Shown here in pieces: positions 58,631 through 64,000 of a stretch of DNA of 64,000 nt. Origin of the DNA: Wenzhouxiangella sp. (GTDB lineage: Bacteria > Pseudomonadota > Gammaproteobacteria > Xanthomonadales > Wenzhouxiangellaceae); NCBI GenBank assembly GCA_007694885.1, contig REEW01000100.1:1-64000 (forward strand). The letters are read 5' to 3'. Position numbers and translations under genes: made by a program. Under the pieces are notes generated by a model. That model had not been told where the DNA came from and made no database searches. It saw nothing but the letters and a program-made list of their open reading frames with translations. The first letter of the stretch is position 1. Every line of letters begins with the position of its first letter.

Positions 58631-59602
58631 TCATTTTCCGGATGCCGGACGCGGTCCGTCCTCGACCAGTTCCCGATGGACGCAAACGGCCGTATTGCGC
58701 GGCCGGATTTCCAGACCCCGGGCCTGGCAATGTGCACGCGTAACCGCGGCACCGAACAACAGGATCAGCGAGGAATAATTGACCCATAGCAGGAGGATCA
58801 CCAGCGAGCCCGCCGCGCCGTAGGTCGAGGCCGGTGCCGCCTGGGCCAGGTAGATCGCGATCAACGAGCGGCCGATCGTGAACAGCAGCGCGGTAATGAA
58901 AGCACCGGCCAGAACGTCGCGCCAGCCCAGAATCACGTCCGGGAGAATCTTGAAAATGGCCGCGAAGAGTAGCGTGATGACGGTCAGCGACAGGACGAGC
59001 TCCAGGCTGATCATGGTCCAGCCCGGCACCGGCAGCCACTGCTCGGCAAACCCCATGACCGCGCGCAACGCCACGCTCAGCAGCAACGAGACCATGAGAA
59101 CAAAGCCGATCGCCAGAACAATGGTCAGCGACAGGACCCTGGACTGAAGAAACAGCCACAGGCTGTTGCGCGAAGGCCTCGGTGCCACGTCCCAGATCTG
59201 GTTGAGCGACTGCTGCATCTGGGCAAACACCGTGGTCGCCCCGACCACCGTGGCCGCAAGCCCCAGCAGGGTCGGCACCAGCCCGCCCTGGTCAATCTGC
59301 GAATTGACCACCGCCGTCTGCACGACCTCGGCCGCCTCGCTGCCCAGCACGTCCTGCAGCTGCTCGAAAATCCGGCCCTGCGCGGCCATCTCGCCAAGGA
59401 AGATACCGGCCACCGCCACCACCACGATGACCACCGGTGCAATGGAAAACACGGTGAAAAAAGCCAGCGCTGCAGCATGGACGAAGGCCTGGCTTTCCAG
59501 CCAGTTGGCCGTGGCCGACTTGAGAATATTCAACCAGGACCGTGCAATCCGAATCACCACCACGTCAATGCCGCTAGAATTCAACCAGACAGAAGTATGC
59601 AT
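58631..59602 (-). CDS. YihY/BrkB-family inner membrane protein
   Basis: ALAFFTVFSIAPVVIVVVAVAGIFLGE, WRDVLAGAFITALLFTIGRSLIAIYLA, YGAAGSLVILLLWVNYSSLILLFGA. Confidence 0.92.
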   Translation of the reverse strand: MHTSVWLNSSGIDVVVIRIARSWLNILKSATANWLESQAFVHAAALAFFTVFSIAPVVIVVVAVAGIFLGEMAAQGRIFEQLQDVLGSEAAEVVQTAVVNSQIDQGGLVPTLLGLAATVVGATTVFAQMQQSLNQIWDVAPRPSRNSLWLFLQSRVLSLTIVLAIGFVLMVSLLLSVALRAVMGFAEQWLPVPGWTMISLELVLSLTVITLLFAAIFKILPDVILGWRDVLAGAFITALLFTIGRSLIAIYLAQAAPASTYGAAGSLVILLLWVNYSSLILLFGAAVTRAHCQARGLEIRPRNTAVCVHRELVEDGPRPASGK

Positions 59603-59678
59603 CGATTGCCGGGTCAGAATGAACCACCCGCCTGTTTTCTCGCCCGCCGTATTCGCCCCCGAGAGGAGTTGAGAGCCG

Positions 59679-60425
59679 ATGGCCCGAGTCCTGGTCGTCC
59701 AGCACGTAGCCGCCGAACCGCTGGGCGTGCTCGATCCCATGCTGCGCCGACGCGGCCACCGGATCCGTTATGCCAACTTTGCCCGCCATCCCGAGGCGAC
59801 CCCGGATCTTGAACGCTATCAGGCCCTGATCCTGCTCGGCGGGCCGATGCAGGTTACCGATACGCAGCGGCATTCGCACCTCATCACCGAATGCCGCCTG
59901 ATCGAGCAGGCGCTCAAACGCGGCATCCCGGTTCTGGGGATCTGTCTCGGGGCCCAGCTGGTCACTCACGTCCTCGGTGGCCGGGTGGGTCCCTGCCCGA
60001 CCCCCGAGATCGGCTGGTATCCCGTCCACCCGACCGAGGCCACGCCCGGGGACCCGCTGCTCAAGACCATCCAGCAGCCGCAAGCCGTATTCCAGTGGCA
60101 CCACTGGGGTTTCGATTGCCCTCCCGAATCCACCGCCATCGCCGACAGCCCGGAAAGCGGCTGCCAGGCGTTTCGAGTCAACGGACACGCCTGGGGTTTG
60201 CAGTTCCACCTGGAACTCGATCAGCGCCTGATTCATCGCTGGCTGACCCTGCCCCAGTACCGGGAGGATCTGAAGGCATCGGGGCTGCCGGTCACGCCGG
60301 AACGAATCGAAGCCGATACGACACGCCTGCTGCCGGCCACACTGACCCTGGCCGAGCAGGTCTTCGGCGCCTGGCTGGATCGACTGGGCGACCCCGAGCA
60401 GCGTCTGGTTCTGAGCTCACGCTAA
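59679..60425 (+). CDS. Class I glutamine amidotransferase-like protein
   Basis: LILLGGPMQVTD, GIPVLGICLGAQLVTHVLGG, AWGLQFHLELD; SD GAGAGGAG. Confidence 0.9.
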   Translation: MARVLVVQHVAAEPLGVLDPMLRRRGHRIRYANFARHPEATPDLERYQALILLGGPMQVTDTQRHSHLITECRLIEQALKRGIPVLGICLGAQLVTHVLGGRVGPCPTPEIGWYPVHPTEATPGDPLLKTIQQPQAVFQWHHWGFDCPPESTAIADSPESGCQAFRVNGHAWGLQFHLELDQRLIHRWLTLPQYREDLKASGLPVTPERIEADTTRLLPATLTLAEQVFGAWLDRLGDPEQRLVLSSR

Positions 60426-60508
60426 TGCACCCCGCCCCGATCCGGGGCCGCGGGGCCGCTAGCCGGCGTCTTTCCAGCGCCCCGAGACGGCGACAACAAC
60501 CAGGGCCA

Positions 60509-62299
60509 TCACTCGTCCAGCCCCATTCGCTGACGCGTCAGCGCCGCATCGCCTGGCTGCGGACTGAAGCGCCGATCCTCGCCGAGTTCGACGGCGCCGG
60601 ACAACACCGCCAGCACATGGTCGATGCCGGCCCAGCCGTAGGGCAGAATGGGGACCAGGCGAGCGCCCGCGCCCGGCACGTTCAGAAACGCATCGAAATG
60701 CTGGGCCCGATCAACTTCCCAGTAAGCCAGCCGAGCCGCTCCGCGCGCGCGCGCCTCTTGCACGTATGGCCGACTGGACAAGGCCGCCGGGATCAGGCCG
60801 TCCTCGCGGCCGTGGATCAGAAGGACAGGGATTTCCGGCAGACGGGCGGTGGCTCGCGTCTGTTCGACCGCGGCCCTGAGCGCGATCGCCTCGTCATGAT
60901 CGTGGATCCACAACTCACGCAGGCAGACCAGCCCGGGCAAAGCCGCATCCGCGCCTTCGGCCAGACCGTCGACCAAATCGATGCCGCCGCCCGGACCCAC
61001 CCCGGAATGCGTTGCCCACCAGGCCGCACGCTGGGCCTCGGATGCCTCGGCAGCCACCAGGGCATACCCGCAGGGCATATCGTCCGGTCCGCGACGCAGA
61101 TAGGCCGAGGCATAGCTGCCGGCCACGGCTCGCCACAGATCCAGGGCCACGTTTCCGGCCCCCAGGGCCAGGGCCGGCTCCTCGAATCCTGCCTCGAGCA
61201 GCAGCGCGCGGGCCAACTCCGGGTCCGCTGCTTCGAGCAAGCCGGCGGCGGCCAGGCTTTCACAACGTTGCCGGCCCATGGCGACCAGGACGGGATTGCC
61301 CAGCGGCTTGGCCAGGGTGCGCTCGGCATCGCCCAGCGCGCAGGGTTGATACAGTGCCGCCAGGGTGGCGTAGTCGTACAGTGGCGACTGGCCGGCAGAG
61401 GTGATGTTGGGCATCACCGCCACGACCGCGTCGAGCAAGCCTGCACTGTCGATTTCGGCCGCTCGCAGCGCTGCGGCGGCGCCGTTGGACAATCCGACCG
61501 CAATGACCCGGATCTCGCTTTGTTCAGGCAGACGATCCCGGAGTTGCTGCCGAGCGAAACCGGCGGCGGCCAGCACATGCCGCCCCCAGTCGGCTTCGGG
61601 ATGATCGCCGGAATGGGCGTGTTTCATGGCCAGCGCGCCGGTTTGAGGTGCATCCGTCGCGCGATGGCTGAAGGCCCGCAGCGCATCGCCGGCCGGACGC
61701 CGCAGGCCGGCCAGATCAGGACTGAGATCCCGATCGAGTTCATGATGATCGGTGCCGGCCCCCTTGTCGGTGTAGGCGATGGCACAGCCGCGCGTCAGCG
61801 CCGGCGGACCGGCCAGGGGAACGGCCCCGTAGACCCCGCGCGAGCCGGAGGCCGGAGCGATGAACAGGCAGGGCCGGTTCGTATCCAGGTTGTTCGGAAT
61901 CTGGACCAGCACGCGGAACGGGTGGCGGGCCCCGGCCAGCCGCAGCAGGGCACTGATCTCGTCACCGGCCACCGCCGGCAGCTCCTCGTACAACCCGCCC
62001 TCGCCAAGTCCTCCGGCCGGCCGCGGCACGGCCAGGGCGGTCCAGGCGTTGTGAATCGCCAGCCGCCGCAGTTCGGCCGCAGTCGGCGCACCGGGGTTGC
62101 CCGGCAGCGGGGACGATGCCTGCAACCCGGACAGACCCAGGCCCGCCGTCAACAGGTCGGCGTCATCGCCAAAGGTCGATTCAGACTGAGCAAGGACCGC
62201 CCAGTCCGGTGTCTGGTCACCGGCCCAGGCGGATTGGGCACCCGTGGCGCAGGGAAGGAACAAAGCGAGCATCAGCAAGGGGGTAAACGAAGTTCGCAT
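60509..62299 (-). CDS. Probable D-(-)-3-hydroxybutyrate oligomer hydrolase
   Basis: Signal peptide; IAYTDKGAGTDHHELD, VIAVGLSNGAAAALRAAE, VLLIHGREDGLIP, QHFDAFL; next to 3-hydroxybutyrate dehydrogenase. Confidence 0.82.
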   Translation of the reverse strand: MRTSFTPLLMLALFLPCATGAQSAWAGDQTPDWAVLAQSESTFGDDADLLTAGLGLSGLQASSPLPGNPGAPTAAELRRLAIHNAWTALAVPRPAGGLGEGGLYEELPAVAGDEISALLRLAGARHPFRVLVQIPNNLDTNRPCLFIAPASGSRGVYGAVPLAGPPALTRGCAIAYTDKGAGTDHHELDRDLSPDLAGLRRPAGDALRAFSHRATDAPQTGALAMKHAHSGDHPEADWGRHVLAAAGFARQQLRDRLPEQSEIRVIAVGLSNGAAAALRAAEIDSAGLLDAVVAVMPNITSAGQSPLYDYATLAALYQPCALGDAERTLAKPLGNPVLVAMGRQRCESLAAAGLLEAADPELARALLLEAGFEEPALALGAGNVALDLWRAVAGSYASAYLRRGPDDMPCGYALVAAEASEAQRAAWWATHSGVGPGGGIDLVDGLAEGADAALPGLVCLRELWIHDHDEAIALRAAVEQTRATARLPEIPVLLIHGREDGLIPAALSSRPYVQEARARGAARLAYWEVDRAQHFDAFLNVPGAGARLVPILPYGWAGIDHVLAVLSGAVELGEDRRFSPQPGDAALTRQRMGLDE

Positions 62300-62444
62300 G
62301 GGTCGGCTCAGCGGGTAGGCGGCCAGAAGAGCGTAGCAGAGCCGGGGCCGGCCGCAATGGACTTTCGTACAGGCCCGCAGCTGCGAAAGCTTTGCTAGTC
62401 TTGACCTTCCGGAGTTCTCTCCCCACCCAGGGCGCAATTCGACC

Positions 62445-63215
62445 ATGAGCGATCCGACCAGACGCATCCTGATCACCGGTGCCGGCTCCGGCATCGGCGC
62501 CGGCATTGCCGAGCAGCTGGCCGTGGCTGGACATGAACTGCTGGTCACCGATCTCGACGCAGCCGCTGCCGCCGCCGTGGCCGAGCGCATCGTCGGCCGG
62601 GGCGGACGCGCCCGGGCCTATGCCCTGGATGTCACCAGCGAGGACTCGGTGAACGACTTGTGCAATGCGCTGGATGGCCCGGTCGATGTTTTGATCAACA
62701 ATGCCGGACTGCAGCACGTATCGCGGCTGGAAGACTTCCCGATGGACAAGTGGGAGCTGCTGGTGCAGGTCATGCTGGTCGGCGTTGCCCGCCTGACCCG
62801 GGCGCTGTTGCCCGGCATGCGCGCGCAGGCCTTTGGCAGAATCATCAACATCGGTTCGATTCATTCCCTGGTTGCCAGCGCCTACAAAAGCGCCTACGTG
62901 TCGGCCAAGCACGGCCTGATCGGCTTTTCGCGCGTGCTGGCCCTGGAGACCGCCGACAGCGACATCACCATCAACACCGTGTGCCCGACCTATGTCCGCA
63001 CACCCCTGGTCGAACAGCAGATCGCCGACCAGGCCCGGGTACACGGGATTTCCCAGGAGGAAGTCATCGACCGCATCATGCTCAGCCCAATGCCGAAAGG
63101 CGTATTCATCAGCATGGAAGAACTGGCCGGCATCTGCGCGTTCCTGGTCTCGTCGACCGCCCGCAACATCACCGGCCAGGCAATCGTGGTCGACGGTGGA
63201 TGGACGGCCCAGTAA
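62445..63215 (+). CDS. bdhA: 3-hydroxybutyrate dehydrogenase
   Basis: SDR motif TGAGSGIGAGIAEQL, NNAGLQHVSRLEDFPMDKWELLVQVMLVG, SAYKSAYVSAKHGLIGFSRVLALE. Confidence 0.92.
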   Translation: MSDPTRRILITGAGSGIGAGIAEQLAVAGHELLVTDLDAAAAAAVAERIVGRGGRARAYALDVTSEDSVNDLCNALDGPVDVLINNAGLQHVSRLEDFPMDKWELLVQVMLVGVARLTRALLPGMRAQAFGRIINIGSIHSLVASAYKSAYVSAKHGLIGFSRVLALETADSDITINTVCPTYVRTPLVEQQIADQARVHGISQEEVIDRIMLSPMPKGVFISMEELAGICAFLVSSTARNITGQAIVVDGGWTAQ

Positions 63216-63216
63216 T

Positions 63217-63885
63217 GTGTCCACGCGCGTTCTGATCGCCGACGATCACCCGCTCTTCCGGACCGCGCTGGTTCAGGCTCTGGGCGGCTGGCTGGCCGAC
63301 GCCGACATCCTGCAGGCGCGTGACCTGCCGGAAACCTTCGAGCAACTGGCCGCGCGTGAAGACATCGATCTGGTGCTGCTGGACCTGCACATGCCCGGCA
63401 ATCAGGGTCTGACCGGGCTGGCCTCGATCCGCTGTCAGTATCCGGCCGTGGCGGTGGTCGTGGTCTCGGCCAACGAGGATCCACAGGTCATCCGACGCGC
63501 TCTAGACCACGGAGCGGCCGGCTTCATCCCCAAAAGCTCCGGCCTGGACGAGCTGACCGAGGCCCTGAAGACCGTGCTCGACTGTCGCCAATGGGTGCCG
63601 GCGCACCTGGCCCGGGCCGTGACCGGGATCGACGATGCCCGCGGGGACCGCGACTTGGCCCGCCGCATGGCCGCCCTCACCCCTCAGCAGTTTCGCGTCC
63701 TGGCCATGGTCGCCAATGGAAGGCTCAACAAGCAGATTGCCGATGCCCTCAACATCCAGGAACGCACGGTCAAGGCCCACATGAGCGAGATCTTCCAGAA
63801 ACTCGACGTCCGCAACCGAACCCAGGCCGGCATTGCCTTTCGTCGTCTCGAGCTGATCGACCCGGCCAGCCGGGTCGATCTGTAA
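63217..63885 (+). CDS. LuxR/NarL-family response regulator
   Basis: RVLIADDHPLFRTALVQAL receiver, DLVLLDLHMPG phospho-Asp, LTPQQFRVLAMVANGRLNKQIADALNIQERTVKAHMSEIFQKLDVRNRTQ HTH; GTG start one base after the bdhA stop. Confidence 0.92.
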   Translation: MSTRVLIADDHPLFRTALVQALGGWLADADILQARDLPETFEQLAAREDIDLVLLDLHMPGNQGLTGLASIRCQYPAVAVVVVSANEDPQVIRRALDHGAAGFIPKSSGLDELTEALKTVLDCRQWVPAHLARAVTGIDDARGDRDLARRMAALTPQQFRVLAMVANGRLNKQIADALNIQERTVKAHMSEIFQKLDVRNRTQAGIAFRRLELIDPASRVDL

Positions 63886-63921
63886 ACAATCAGTCCGGCA
63901 AGTGCCTGGACCATGTCGAGC

Positions 63922-64000
63922 TCATTTCCCCGAACGCAACCACTGCCAGATCGCATCCACGCAGGCCCGTCCAAGATGCCGACTACGGTCCGGGCTCCAG
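63922..64000 (-). CDS. Possible C-terminus of a gene continuing past the right edge
   Basis: Open minus-strand frame to the window edge, ...WSPDRSRHLGRACVDAIWQWLRSGK-stop. Confidence 0.3.
   Translation of the reverse strand, partial: WSPDRSRHLGRACVDAIWQWLRSGK

Noticed and set aside
59891-62398. 835-aa plus ORF
   Set aside because: Overlaps the amidotransferase out of frame and runs antisense to the hydrolase; composition is typical of shadow ORFs.

Overview
This 64 kb window looks like ordinary core chromosome from a GC-rich gammaproteobacterium. Gene order and protein style suggest a Xanthomonadales/Wenzhouxiangella-like organism, but that is inference. I support about 60 protein-coding genes: lspA-ileS-ribF/murJ/rpsT, sbcB, rmlBACD-manC, ssb, ispB, a murD2-murL type peptidoglycan pair, tusD-tusC-tusE, bepA, ppk1-ppx-epmA, phr, purF-cvpA-SPOR-folC-accD-trpA-trpB-trpF-truA-fimV-asd-aroC, etfQO, tesA/ybbA-ybbP, MATE, and a 3-hydroxybutyrate hydrolase/dehydrogenase/response-regulator group. 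I saw no phage, transposase, CRISPR array, rRNA or convincing tRNA. The main non-coding signal is the sbcB-downstream intergenic region (about 12.10-12.52 kb). It carries three exact TTATNCACA DnaA boxes, two of them a perfect inverted pair, an AT-rich tract, and an adjacent cluster of three GCGATCGC octamers inside a long inverted repeat. That is consistent with a replication-control locus, or less likely oriC. Other leads are the MurD2/MurL pair, a 32-bp perfect inverted repeat with 10-bp internal periodicity beside aroC, divergent tesA/ybbA sharing one CATG as both start codons, a 9-bp-arm palindrome just upstream of ppk1, and a GNAT-VanY fusion. All assignments come from reading the sequence; no database search was run.
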